A stretch of DNA of 64,000 bases from Ahrensia sp. (GTDB lineage: Bacteria > Pseudomonadota > Alphaproteobacteria > Rhizobiales > Rhizobiaceae). Made by a program: the position numbers and the translations under genes. The DNA is taken from assembly GCA_002698425.1 (NCBI GenBank), contig NZXU01000087.1, positions 3,809-67,808 of the forward strand. The letters run 5' to 3'. The notes under the pieces were generated by a model that saw only the letters and a program-made list of their open reading frames with translations, was not told where the DNA came from and ran no database searches. This document shows positions 29,955 through 38,360 of the stretch, one piece after another (within the stretch, counting starts at the first letter, position 1; the number at the start of each line of letters is the position of its first letter).

Positions 29955-30820
29955 ACCAGCGGGACGCGAGACGGCTGTCGCTGATCCTTTTGTTCATGCC
30001 GTTTGCGCTGTGGATCCTGCTGCTCATCCTGCTGCCGCATATCGGCATGGGCGTGCTTTCGCTGCGCGAGAAAATCGCGCCGCGCCAGTATGAATTCGGT
30101 TTCGCCAATTACATCGCCTTTTTCCAGGAGCCGATCTACTGGCACATCATGACACGGACGGCGGTCATGTCGCTGATCGTCACGGTGCTTGCGCTGCTGG
30201 TCGGATTTCCGGTCGCCTATTACATCGCCAAGATCGCCGGCCCGCGCTCGCGCGGGGCGCTGTTCATGTTCTGCCTGATCCCGCTCTGGGTGAGCGACCT
30301 GATCCGCGCCATGGGATGGATCCTGCTGTTGCGCGAGACCGGCGTGATCTCCGGCCTTTTGCAATGGTCTGGCCTCGCCAGCGAGCCGGTCGAAATGCTC
30401 TACAACGACGCCGCCGTGATCGTCGGCCTGGTCTATACGGTGATGCTGTTCATGATCGTGCCGCTGACCTCGACGCTGGAGGGGATGGACCACTCGATGA
30501 TCGAGGCGGGCTACAATCTCGGCGGAAACGGCTTCACCGTCCTGCGGCGCATCATCGTTCCCTACGCGATGCCGGGCATCGTCTCCGGCTGCATCATCGT
30601 CTTCATGCTGACGGCGGGAAGCTATCTGACGCCCGTCTTGCTGGGCGGAAAATATTCGAGCTGGTTCACGCAAACGATCTACGACCAGTTCATCACGCGC
30701 TACAATTGGGAATCCGGCGCGGCCTTCGGCTTCCTGCTGCTGATCTTCACCTCGCTCGTCGTCTGGGCCGGGCTGAAGCTTTCCGGCCAGTCCCTCTCCA
30801 GCACCGTGGCGCGGAGCTGA
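29951..30820 (+). CDS. polyamine-type ABC transporter permease 1
   Basis: 289-residue PotB-like inner-membrane permease with six predicted membrane segments; N-terminal LILLFMPFALWILLLILLPH. The coupling motif region is MIEAGYNLGGNGFTVLRRII. Starts within the ATGA overlap with the ATPase gene and is followed 4 bases later by the second permease. Confidence 0.92.
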   Translation: MNQRDARRLSLILLFMPFALWILLLILLPHIGMGVLSLREKIAPRQYEFGFANYIAFFQEPIYWHIMTRTAVMSLIVTVLALLVGFPVAYYIAKIAGPRSRGALFMFCLIPLWVSDLIRAMGWILLLRETGVISGLLQWSGLASEPVEMLYNDAAVIVGLVYTVMLFMIVPLTSTLEGMDHSMIEAGYNLGGNGFTVLRRIIVPYAMPGIVSGCIIVFMLTAGSYLTPVLLGGKYSSWFTQTIYDQFITRYNWESGAAFGFLLLIFTSLVVWAGLKLSGQSLSSTVARS

Positions 30821-30824
30821 TCCT

Positions 30825-31685
30825 ATGGCGACCACGAGCGGAAACAGGGCGTTCATGCTGGGCTATCGGCTCTATATGGCCGCGTTCCTGATCTTTCTCG
30901 TCGCGCCGCTGATCTCGGCCGGCATCTTCGCCTTCAACGATTCCGTCTTCCCGTCGCTGCCCTGGAAAGGCTTCACGCTCGACTGGTTCTTCGGAACAGA
31001 GGAACCGATGCTCGGCATGTTCCACGACAAGCGGCTGCTGCAAGGGCTCTACAACTCCTTCCTGATCGCTCTGTCCGTCTCCCTGCTGTCGGTGTTCGTC
31101 GGCACCTGCAACGCCTTCCTGTTCGTGCGCTCCAGCCTGCCGGCGAAGAACTTCTTCTACATCATCATGGTTCTGCCGCTGGTCATTCCCGGCGTCATTC
31201 TCGGGATCTCCATCCTCGTTCTGGCCAGCACCGTGGCGAACACGCTGGATGATTCCTACGGCATCGATCTCGGTTTCCTGCGACCCGGTATCGTGCTGGT
31301 GGTCCTCGGCCAGTTCTCCTTCATCGCGACGATCACCTCGCTGGTGATCACGGCGCGGCTGCGGAAGTTCGACGCGACGATGGAGGAGGCCGCCTACAAT
31401 CTCGGCGCCAGCCGCTTCCGCGTCCTGCGGACGGTCACGCTGCCCTATCTGCGGCCGGCGATGATCGCCGCCGGCATCGTCGCGTTTCTCGTTTCCTTCG
31501 AGAATTTCAACACGACGCTGTTCCTCGTCGGCTCGGAATCGCCGCTGACCATCACGATGTTCGACCGCATGGCCAAGGGCGGCTCGACGCCGGTGCTCAA
31601 TGCGGTGTCGTTCTTCCTGATGCTCGGATCGGGGGTTCTGGCGCTCGTTTCCGTTCTCGTTCAACGCGACAGGACCGCCCGGTAG
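30825..31685 (+). CDS. polyamine-type ABC transporter permease 2
   Basis: 286-residue PotC-like permease with six membrane segments and the coupling loop MEEAAYNLGASRFRVLRTVT. It completes a PotABCD-type importer with the three preceding genes. The GMC oxidoreductase gene starts 7 bases downstream, so transport and oxidation are co-expressed. Confidence 0.92.
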   Translation: MATTSGNRAFMLGYRLYMAAFLIFLVAPLISAGIFAFNDSVFPSLPWKGFTLDWFFGTEEPMLGMFHDKRLLQGLYNSFLIALSVSLLSVFVGTCNAFLFVRSSLPAKNFFYIIMVLPLVIPGVILGISILVLASTVANTLDDSYGIDLGFLRPGIVLVVLGQFSFIATITSLVITARLRKFDATMEEAAYNLGASRFRVLRTVTLPYLRPAMIAAGIVAFLVSFENFNTTLFLVGSESPLTITMFDRMAKGGSTPVLNAVSFFLMLGSGVLALVSVLVQRDRTAR

Positions 31686-31692
31686 AGCCAGG

Positions 31693-33315
31693 ATGCAAGC
31701 GTTCGATTTCGTCATTGTCGGCGCGGGGTCGGCTGGCGCCGTGCTCGCGAACCGGCTTTCGGAGAACGGCAGGTTCAGCGTCTGTCTGCTGGAAGCCGGC
31801 GGCTCCGACAAGAATTTCTGGATCTGGATGCCGATCGGGTACGGCAAGGCGTTTTACCACGACCGGCTGAACTGGATGTACCGTACTGAGCCGGATCCGG
31901 GTCTCGACAACCGGGTCGGCTACTGGCCGCGCGGCAAGGTGTTGGGCGGGTCGAGCTCGATCAACGCGATGGTCTTCATCCGCGGCCAGCATGCCGATTT
32001 CGAGGACTGGAAGGAAATGGGCAATACCGGCTGGGGCTGGTCGGACGTGCTGCCGTATTTCCGCCGGATGGAGTGCTTCGACGGCGGCGCCGACGACTAT
32101 CGCGGCGGCGACGGGCCGATCCATGTCTCGACGGTGAAGACCCTGCTGCACCCGCTCTGCGACATCTTCCTGGAAGGGGCGCGGCAGGCCGGTTTTTCGG
32201 ACAATGCGGATTTCAACGGCGCCGACCAGGAAGGGATCGGCTGCTACCAGATCAACACGAAGAACGGTTTTCGCATGTCGACCGCGCGCGCCTATCTGGC
32301 GCCGGCGCGGCGGCGCGAGAACCTGTCGATCGTGACCGGCGCGCATGCGACGCGGGTGATCATGGACGGTACGCGCGCAACCGGCGTCGCCTATCGCCGG
32401 CAGGGTCGGGAGCACATCGTGACGGCGCGCCGCGAGGTGATCGTCAGCGCCGGGGCCGTCAACTCGCCGCAACTGCTGATGCTGTCCGGTATCGGCCGGC
32501 CGGAGGATCTGAAGGCGCAGGGTATCGATATCGCCATCGCCCGCAACGGCGTCGGCTACAATCTGCAGGACCATCTCGGCCTCGACTATCTCTACCGCTC
32601 GAACGTGCCGACCCTGAACACCATGCTGCGGCCCTGGTGGGGCAAGCTGCGTTACGGGGTCTACTACGTCATGACGCGGTCCGGTCCGCTGTCGCTGAGC
32701 GTCAACCAGGCGGGCGGCTTCGTGCGGTCCTCGCCGGAGCGGGAGCGGCCGAACATGCAGCTTTATTTCTCGCCGGTCAGCTACACCAAGGCGCCGAAGG
32801 GCAGGCGGCCGTTGATGAGCCCGGACCCGTTTCCCGGCTTCCTGCTGGGTTTCCAGCCGACGCGTCCGACCAGCCGCGGGCATATCACCCTGCGGTCCTC
32901 CGATCCCTTCGCCGCGCCGGCGATCCATCCCAATTCGCTGAGCACCGAGCATGACCGGATCGAGATGATCGAGGGCAGCCGGCTGATGCGCTCGATCGCG
33001 GAGACGCCGGCCATGCAGGCGGTCATCGACGGTGAGATCGTGCCCGGCGCGGCGGTGTCGAGCGACGAGGAGATGCTTGCCGATATCCGGCAGCGTTGCT
33101 CGACCGTGTTCCATCCCGTCAGCACCTGCCGCATGGGGCGCGATCCTGACAGCGACGTGGTCGATCAGCGGTTGCGCGTTCATGGTGCGCAGAACCTGCG
33201 CGTCGTCGATGCGTCAATCTTCCCGACATTGACATCGGGGAACACCAACGCGCCGGCCATGATGGTCGGCGAGAAGGGCGCCGACCTGATCCTCGAAGAT
33301 CATCGGGCGGGATAA
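31693..33315 (+). CDS. GMC family FAD oxidoreductase (choline dehydrogenase-like)
   Basis: 540 residues. FAD-binding FVIVGAGSAGAVLANRLSEN at the N-terminus, GMC signature 1 around GYWPRGKVLGGSSSINAMVF, signature 2 GAVNSPQLLMLSGIG, and C-terminal catalytic VFHPVSTCRMG (His) with SGNTNAPAMM (Asn). It should oxidise an alcohol to an aldehyde. Choline-type annotation is by family resemblance only. Cotranscribed with an amine importer, so an amino alcohol is a sensible guess. Confidence 0.88.
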   Translation: MQAFDFVIVGAGSAGAVLANRLSENGRFSVCLLEAGGSDKNFWIWMPIGYGKAFYHDRLNWMYRTEPDPGLDNRVGYWPRGKVLGGSSSINAMVFIRGQHADFEDWKEMGNTGWGWSDVLPYFRRMECFDGGADDYRGGDGPIHVSTVKTLLHPLCDIFLEGARQAGFSDNADFNGADQEGIGCYQINTKNGFRMSTARAYLAPARRRENLSIVTGAHATRVIMDGTRATGVAYRRQGREHIVTARREVIVSAGAVNSPQLLMLSGIGRPEDLKAQGIDIAIARNGVGYNLQDHLGLDYLYRSNVPTLNTMLRPWWGKLRYGVYYVMTRSGPLSLSVNQAGGFVRSSPERERPNMQLYFSPVSYTKAPKGRRPLMSPDPFPGFLLGFQPTRPTSRGHITLRSSDPFAAPAIHPNSLSTEHDRIEMIEGSRLMRSIAETPAMQAVIDGEIVPGAAVSSDEEMLADIRQRCSTVFHPVSTCRMGRDPDSDVVDQRLRVHGAQNLRVVDASIFPTLTSGNTNAPAMMVGEKGADLILEDHRAG

Positions 33316-33318
33316 GTC

Positions 33319-34620
33319 ATGGACAGGGACGCGCTGTTTACTCCCGTCTTCAAGACCACGCCCTACTGGTGGGAGGCCTCGCCGCCGATGCGCGGGGCGG
33401 AGCCGGACCTGCCGGCGGAGGCGGATGTCGTCGTCATCGGCGCCGGCTATACCGGGCTGAACGCCGCGCTGCAGACCGCGCGCGAGGGGCTGTCGACGCT
33501 CGTCATCGATGCCGAGGAGATCGGCGGCGGCTGCAGCACCCGGAATGGCGGGCAGGTCTCGACCAGCATCAAGCCGGGATTTGCGACGCTGAAGCGGCGC
33601 TATGGCGAGGAACTCGCCCGCGCCCTGCTGCGGGAAGGGCAGGCTTCGCTCGACTACGTGGCGAGGCTGGTCGCCGACGAAGAACTCGACTGCGATTTCC
33701 GCGAGGTCGGGCGCTTCCACGGCGCGCACATGCCGCATCTCTACGCCAAGCTCGAAGAGGAATGCCGCACGCCGCATCCCGTCTGGAACACGGACGCCTA
33801 TGCGGTTCCGAAGTCCGACATGGCGGCGGAACTCGGCACCGAGGCCTATCATGGCGGCGTCGTCTACCCGCATCACTGCAGTATCGACGCCGGCAAATTT
33901 CACGCCGGTCTGCTAGCGCGCGTGCTTACTGCGGGCGCCGTCGTGAAGGGCCATTGCCCGGCGGTCTCGATCGAAAGGACGAGGCCGGGCTTCATCGTCA
34001 ACACGGCCAGGGGGCCGGTGCGGGCGGGCAAGGTGATCGTCGCCACCAATGGCTATTCCGGGCCGCTCGCGCCCTGGCAGCAGCGGCGGATCATCCCGAT
34101 CGGCTCCTATGTGATCGCCACGGAGGAACTGGCGCCGGAACTCGTCGACCGGCTGTTTCCGACCGACCGGATCCTCTCCGACACCCGCAAGCTTGTCTAT
34201 TACTACCGGCTTTCGCCCGACCGGAAGCGGGTGCTGTTCGGCGGGCGGGTGTCGCTCAGCGAGACCGATCCGAAAAAGAGCGCGGTCAAGCTGCACCGGT
34301 CGATGACGGCGTTGTTTCCCGAGCTCGAAACAGCGCGCATCAGCCATTCATGGATGGGGTTCGTCGGCTATACGTTCGACACGCTCGCCCATTGCGGCGA
34401 GGATAACGGGCTCTTTCACGCGATGGGATATTGCGGCTCCGGCGTCGGCATGGCGAGCTATCTCGGCATGCGGATGGGGGTGAAGGCGTCCGGCCGGGAG
34501 AAAACTCTATCGGCCTTCGAGCGGATCGCCTTTCCGACACGGCCGCTCTATTCCGGCAATCCGTGGTTCCTGGCGCCGTCCGTTCTCGTCTACCGGATGC
34601 GGGATCGTTTCGGCGTCTAG
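33319..34620 (+). CDS. FAD-dependent amine/amino-acid oxidoreductase (OrdL/PuuB-like)
   Basis: 433-residue DAO-fold flavoprotein. It starts with YWWEASPPMRGAEPDLPAEA and the dinucleotide motif DVVVIGAGYTGLNAALQTAR; later GGGCSTRNGGQVSTSIKPGF and GSGVGMASYLGMRMG. This is the gamma-glutamylputrescine oxidase / glycine-oxidase-like group. Probably oxidises a secondary or primary amine downstream of, or in parallel with, the GMC enzyme. Last gene of the operon; no terminator was seen. Confidence 0.87.
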   Translation: MDRDALFTPVFKTTPYWWEASPPMRGAEPDLPAEADVVVIGAGYTGLNAALQTAREGLSTLVIDAEEIGGGCSTRNGGQVSTSIKPGFATLKRRYGEELARALLREGQASLDYVARLVADEELDCDFREVGRFHGAHMPHLYAKLEEECRTPHPVWNTDAYAVPKSDMAAELGTEAYHGGVVYPHHCSIDAGKFHAGLLARVLTAGAVVKGHCPAVSIERTRPGFIVNTARGPVRAGKVIVATNGYSGPLAPWQQRRIIPIGSYVIATEELAPELVDRLFPTDRILSDTRKLVYYYRLSPDRKRVLFGGRVSLSETDPKKSAVKLHRSMTALFPELETARISHSWMGFVGYTFDTLAHCGEDNGLFHAMGYCGSGVGMASYLGMRMGVKASGREKTLSAFERIAFPTRPLYSGNPWFLAPSVLVYRMRDRFGV

Positions 34621-34645
34621 GCGTAATCGATCGGACTCCAAGTCT

Positions 34646-34657
34646 TGGCCGGGATCG
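34646..34657 (+). repeat. 12-bp copy of tRNA-Leu T-arm sequence, possible left boundary of the nitrate module
   Basis: TGGCCGGGATCG here is identical and in the same orientation to 49099-49110 inside the tRNA-Leu gene. The two copies bracket the nitrate assimilation genes. It may be chance or a worn attachment site; no integrase is present. Confidence 0.3.
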
Positions 34658-34686
34658 CAAATCCGCCATCGCCTGCAACTCTTTTT

Positions 34687-34697
34687 GCATTGCACAA
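34687..34697. promoter_or_regulatory. GCATTGCACAA motif upstream of nasT
   Basis: The 11-mer GCATTGCACAA preceded by a T run occurs here and again at 36610-36620 upstream of nrtA. Here it starts a loose dyad TGCAC-N9-GCA (34691-34707) reminiscent of NtrC-type sites. Candidate shared nitrogen-control operator. Confidence 0.35.
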
Positions 34698-34723
34698 TTT
34701 TTTCGCATGCGCAAAATGGAAGC

Positions 34724-35329
34724 ATGTCCGGCCGTCTGCCCAGCGTCCTTGTTCTCGACGACAATTCCGTGCGTGCCGCCATTATCGAGGCAGGGCTGCG
34801 CGAGGCCGGGCATGACCGCGTCACGGTGATCACCGAGATTGCCGGAATCGCGGGCAGGATCGCGGCGTTGGAGCCGGATGTCATCGTCATCGATCTGGAG
34901 AATCCGAACCGCGACATGCTGGAAAACATGTTCCAGCTGTCACGTGCGGTGAAGCGGCCGATCGCGATGTTCGTCGATCGCTCCGACCGCGATTCCATCG
35001 AGCAGGCCATCGACGCGGGCGTCTCGGCCTATGTTGTCGACGGCCTGCGACGCGAGCGCGTCAAGCCGATCCTCGACATGGCGATCAGCCGGTTCAACGC
35101 CTATTCGCGGCTCGAGCGCGAATTGGAGGATGCACGCTCGGCCTTGCAATCGCGAAAAGTCATCGATCAGGCGAAGGGGCTGCTTATGCGTTCGCGCGGC
35201 ATGAGCGAGGAAGACGCCTATGCGTTGCTGCGCAAGACGGCGATGAACCAGAACCGCAAGATTTCCGAGGTTGCGCAAAGCCTCGTGCTTGCCGCCGACA
35301 TGCTGGGAAAGGGTGAAAGCGATGGCTGA
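34724..35329 (+). CDS. nasT: ANTAR-domain response regulator NasT, nitrate antiterminator
   Basis: 201 residues: N-terminal receiver-like domain (PSVLVLDDNSVRAAIIEAGL, VIVIDLENPNRDML) and C-terminal ANTAR domain (VIDQAKGLLMRSRGMSEEDA and following three helices). NasT binds paired hexaloop hairpins in nitrate-gene leaders and prevents termination; NasS holds it inactive when nitrate is absent (established for Azotobacter and Paracoccus). An in-frame start 39 bases upstream exists, but 34724 gives the normal N-terminus. The gene overlaps nasS by 8 bases. Confidence 0.92.
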   Translation: MSGRLPSVLVLDDNSVRAAIIEAGLREAGHDRVTVITEIAGIAGRIAALEPDVIVIDLENPNRDMLENMFQLSRAVKRPIAMFVDRSDRDSIEQAIDAGVSAYVVDGLRRERVKPILDMAISRFNAYSRLERELEDARSALQSRKVIDQAKGLLMRSRGMSEEDAYALLRKTAMNQNRKISEVAQSLVLAADMLGKGESDG

Positions 35330-36530
35330 CTTCGAGATCGCAGCCGGCTTCATCCCGCTCACCGACAGCGCCATCCTCGTTGCGGCGCGCGAATGCGGCT
35401 TTGCCGAGGAGGAAGGGATCGCTCTGACGCTTCTGCGCGAAACCTCCTGGGCCAATATCCGCGACCGCATGGCCATTGGCCAGTTCGAGGCCGCGCATAT
35501 GCTGGCGCCGATGCCGATCGCCTTTGCGCTTGGCCTGACCCCGCTGTCGCTCGATGTCGTCGTGCCGATGGCAATGGGGCTTGGCGGCAATGCCGTCACG
35601 GCGAGCGCCGAAATTTCCGACGCCATGCAGGCGACCTTACCCTTCACGCCGCCGGACCCGGTCGGGGCGGGGCACGCGCTCCGGTCTGTCATCGCGGCGC
35701 GCAAGGCTTCCGGCGGACCGTTGCTACAGTTCGGCGTCGTCCACCCCCATTCGGGGCACAATTTCGAATTGCGCTACTGGCTTGCGGCGTCCGGTATCGA
35801 GCCGGAGACAGATGTCGAGATCGTCATCGTGCCGCCGCCTTTCATGCCCGATGCGCTCGCGTCCGGCCAGATCGACGGTTTCTGTGTCGGCGAGCCGTGG
35901 AATTCTGTTGCGGTCTCGCAGGGAGCCGGCCGTATCGCCACGACAAAATCGGCGATCTGGAAGTCAAGCCCGGAAAAGGTACTCGGGGTCCGCGCTGACT
36001 GGGCGGAGCGCAATGAGGAGGGTGTCACGAAGCTTGTCCGGGCGCTTTATCGGGCGGCGAAGTGGTGCGGCGATGCGGCGAACCACACGGCGTTGGCCCA
36101 CATTCTTTCCCGGCCCGAATATGTCGGCCAGCAACCGGCGCTGATCGCCCGTGCGCTCGACGGCAGGGTTGTGGGTGGCGTTCCGGCGCCTTTCTTCGAG
36201 CCCTTCGCGGACGCGGCCACCTTCCCGTGGCAGAGCCATGCGCTCTGGTTCTACAGCCAGATGGTGCGCTGGGGACAGGTCGGACATTCGCCCGGAAACG
36301 CCGAGATCGCGCGGCGCTGCTACCGTCCGGACATCTACCGTGCCGCGCTTCGACCGCTTTCGGTCGCGATACCGGCCGCCAACGCGAAGGTGGAAGGTGC
36401 GCTCACCGCCAGGGAGCCGGTCGGGGCGACAGGCGGCACCTTGCAGCTGGGTCCGGACGGCTTTTTCGACGGGCGTATATTCGATCCAGACCGGCTCGAT
36501 TCCTATCTCGAAGAGCAGGCCGGCCAATAG
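35322..36530 (+). CDS. nasS: nitrate sensor NasS (NrtA-like, cytoplasmic)
   Basis: 402-residue NrtA/CmpA-type periplasmic-binding fold that lacks any signal peptide, as expected for NasS. It shares GHNFELRYWLAASGIEP, GFCVGEPWN and MVRWGQV with the NrtA encoded downstream ([32 protein letters not shown]). NasS binds nitrate or nitrite and then releases NasT (family knowledge). The nasT-nasS order resembles Paracoccus. Confidence 0.92.
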   Translation: MADFEIAAGFIPLTDSAILVAARECGFAEEEGIALTLLRETSWANIRDRMAIGQFEAAHMLAPMPIAFALGLTPLSLDVVVPMAMGLGGNAVTASAEISDAMQATLPFTPPDPVGAGHALRSVIAARKASGGPLLQFGVVHPHSGHNFELRYWLAASGIEPETDVEIVIVPPPFMPDALASGQIDGFCVGEPWNSVAVSQGAGRIATTKSAIWKSSPEKVLGVRADWAERNEEGVTKLVRALYRAAKWCGDAANHTALAHILSRPEYVGQQPALIARALDGRVVGGVPAPFFEPFADAATFPWQSHALWFYSQMVRWGQVGHSPGNAEIARRCYRPDIYRAALRPLSVAIPAANAKVEGALTAREPVGATGGTLQLGPDGFFDGRIFDPDRLDSYLEEQAGQ

Positions 36531-36609
36531 GGTGAATGTCGCATCGAGGATGTGCGCCAAAATTTGAGCACGACTCATGTTCGCCTATTTTTTGAGCGTC
36601 AATTTTTTG

Positions 36610-36620
36610 GCATTGCACAA
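36610..36620. promoter_or_regulatory. GCATTGCACAA motif upstream of nrtA
   Basis: Second copy of the GCATTGCACAA element found before nasT, again after a T run. Its centre is about 118 bases upstream of the start point predicted from the sigma-54 promoter, a normal enhancer distance for an NtrC-type activator. The dyad symmetry is poor, so the binding protein is a guess. Confidence 0.35.
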
Positions 36621-36706
36621 ATGACGCACAGGAATGTTGGCGCGAGGTCGCCATGCTGAACCCTTAACCTATTGAAAAATAACGATCAGGCTTTCGAAAA
36701 TAAAAC

Positions 36707-36722
36707 TGGCACGCCATGTGCT
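36707..36722 (+). promoter_or_regulatory. sigma-54 (-24/-12) promoter of the nitrate operon
   Basis: TGGCACGCCATGTGCT contains GG (36708-36709) and GC (36720-36721) separated by exactly 10 bases, with a consensus TGGCACG -24 element and GTGCT -12 element. Transcription would begin near 36732-36735, at the foot of the first ANTAR hairpin. Confidence 0.7.
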
Positions 36723-36733
36723 TTACTTTCGAC

Positions 36734-36774
36734 AGCCACTGTAGGCTTCAGAATTCGCGTCCAAGGAAGGGCGC
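36734..36774 (+). promoter_or_regulatory. ANTAR-target dual hairpin RNA motif (NasT binding site)
   Basis: Hairpin 1: AGCC/GGCT stem (36734-36747) with hexaloop ACTGTA. Hairpin 2: GCGTCC/GGGCGC stem (36757-36774) with hexaloop AAGGAA. Both loops have A at position 1 and G at position 4, the hallmark of RNA bound by ANTAR proteins. The 9-base linker and a following terminator complete the known architecture. Hairpin 1 would sit at the very 5' end of the RNA. Confidence 0.75.
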
Positions 36775-36783
36775 TCCCAAGCA

Positions 36784-36842
36784 AAGCTGCTGATCCCGCG
36801 TGTCCGGCTCCCGTCGGCCACGAAAGGATTGGCGGCTTTTTT
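36784..36842 (+). terminator. leader terminator of the nitrate operon (attenuator)
   Basis: AAGCTGCTGATCC (36784-36796) pairs along its full 13 bases, allowing G-U, with GGATTGGCGGCTT (36826-36838) and runs into TTTTTT (36837-36842), then GTTTTT. The 29-base loop can fold a smaller hairpin. It lies 46 bases before nrtA and 9 bases after hairpin 2. NasT binding is expected to allow read-through. A further small hairpin (CCCGC/GCGGG, 36852-36865) precedes the nrtA ribosome site. Confidence 0.75.
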
Positions 36843-36887
36843 GTTTTTCATCCCGCAAGAGCGGGGGTCATAACAGGAGTGACAGGA

Positions 36888-38288
36888 ATGACCTCGACTA
36901 TCCTTCGCAGACACGCACTCGTCGCGATCGGCGCGGCCATGTTCGCTGCATCGACCGGCATCGCCACCGTTCACGCCGAGATGCTGGACGTCGAAAAGGA
37001 CGAGCTGAAATTCGGCTTCATCAAGCTGACAGACATGGCTCCGCTCGCGATCGCCTACGAGATGGGCTATTTCGAGGACGAAGGCCTGTTCGTCACGCTC
37101 GAGCCGCAGGCCAACTGGAAGGTTCTTCTCGACCGCGTCATCACCGGCGAACTCGATGGCGCGCACATGCTGGCGGGCCAGCCGCTGGCCGCCACGATCG
37201 GCTTCGGCACCGAGGCCCATATCGTCACCCCCTTCTCCATGGACCTAAACGGCAACGGCATCACCGTTTCCAACGAGATCTGGGAAATGATGAAGCCGAA
37301 TATCCCGGTCGACGCCGACGGCAAGGTGCAGCATCCGATCAGCGCCGCCGCGCTGAAGCCGGTCGTCGAGAAATTCAAGTCCGAGGGTAAGCCCTTCAAC
37401 ATGGGCATGGTCTTCCCGGTCTCGACCCACAATTACGAGCTTCGCTACTGGCTCGCCTCCGGCGGCATCCATCCGGGCTTCTATTCGCCGACCGACGTGT
37501 CCGGCCAGATCAAGGCCGACGCGCTCCTTTCCGTGACGCCGCCGCCGCAGATGCCGGCGACGCTCGAGGCCGGCACGATCTACGGATACTGCGTTGGCGA
37601 ACCGTGGAACCAGCAGGCGGTCTTCAAGGGTATCGGCGTACCGGTCATCACCGACTACGAGATCTGGAAGAACAATCCGGAAAAGGTGTTCGGCCTGACC
37701 CAGGAATTCACGGAGGAGAACCCGAACACGACGCTGGCCCTGACCAAGGCGCTGATCCGCGCCGCCAAGTGGCTTGACGAGAACGACAACGCCAACCGCA
37801 TGGAAGCCGTCGAGATCCTGTCGCGCTCCGAATATGTCGGCGCCGATGCCGAGGTGATCGCTAACTCGATGACCGGCACCTTCGAATACGAGAAGGGCGA
37901 CAAGCGCGACGTTCCGGATTTCAACGTCTTCTACCGCTACTACGCGACCTATCCCTACTATTCCGACGCGGTCTGGTATCTCACCCAGATGCGCCGCTGG
38001 GGCCAGATCCCCGAAGCCAAGGACGACAGCTGGTACGACGAGGTCGCCAAGTCTGTCTATCGCCCGGACATCTATCTTCAGGCCGCGAAGATGCTTGTCG
38101 AGGAAGGTTATGTCGATGAGGCCGACTTCCCGTGGGACACTGACGGCTACCGCGCCCCGACCCCGGCCGAGGATATCATCGACGGCGTCGCCTATGACGG
38201 CCGCACCCCGAACGCCTATCTCGATTCCCTCGATATCGGCCTGAAGGGCGAGCAGATCGTCGAGGGCAGCGAAGTCGTCGGCGGCTGA
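36888..38288 (+). CDS. nrtA: nitrate ABC transporter substrate-binding protein
   Basis: 466 residues with a signal peptide starting [20 protein letters not shown] and ending near VHA|EM. The double Arg could allow Tat export. NrtA-fold features are [38 protein letters not shown] and [14 protein letters not shown]. It binds nitrate or nitrite outside the membrane for NrtB/NrtCD. Start at 36888 has AGGAGTGACAGGA. A 10-bp hairpin separates it from nrtB. Confidence 0.93.
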   Translation: MTSTILRRHALVAIGAAMFAASTGIATVHAEMLDVEKDELKFGFIKLTDMAPLAIAYEMGYFEDEGLFVTLEPQANWKVLLDRVITGELDGAHMLAGQPLAATIGFGTEAHIVTPFSMDLNGNGITVSNEIWEMMKPNIPVDADGKVQHPISAAALKPVVEKFKSEGKPFNMGMVFPVSTHNYELRYWLASGGIHPGFYSPTDVSGQIKADALLSVTPPPQMPATLEAGTIYGYCVGEPWNQQAVFKGIGVPVITDYEIWKNNPEKVFGLTQEFTEENPNTTLALTKALIRAAKWLDENDNANRMEAVEILSRSEYVGADAEVIANSMTGTFEYEKGDKRDVPDFNVFYRYYATYPYYSDAVWYLTQMRRWGQIPEAKDDSWYDEVAKSVYRPDIYLQAAKMLVEEGYVDEADFPWDTDGYRAPTPAEDIIDGVAYDGRTPNAYLDSLDIGLKGEQIVEGSEVVGG

Positions 38289-38302
38289 CGCCCAGAACGA
38301 GA

Positions 38303-38325
38303 GGCCGGCGCGATACGCGCCGGCC
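38303..38325 (+). promoter_or_regulatory. 10-bp intercistronic hairpin after nrtA
   Basis: GGCCGGCGCG and CGCGCCGGCC form a perfect 10-bp stem with a 3-base loop, 14 bases after the nrtA stop. No T run follows. It is the third such element after a binding-protein gene in this window. Confidence 0.7.
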
Positions 38326-38360
38326 ACCCCTCCCATTCAAGCTGACTAAGGACCATCGCC

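Noticed and set aside
34681..34710. sigma-54 promoter directly before nasT
   Set aside because: No GG-N10-GC arrangement could be found in the gap; only the GCATTGCACAA element is shared with the nrtA upstream region.
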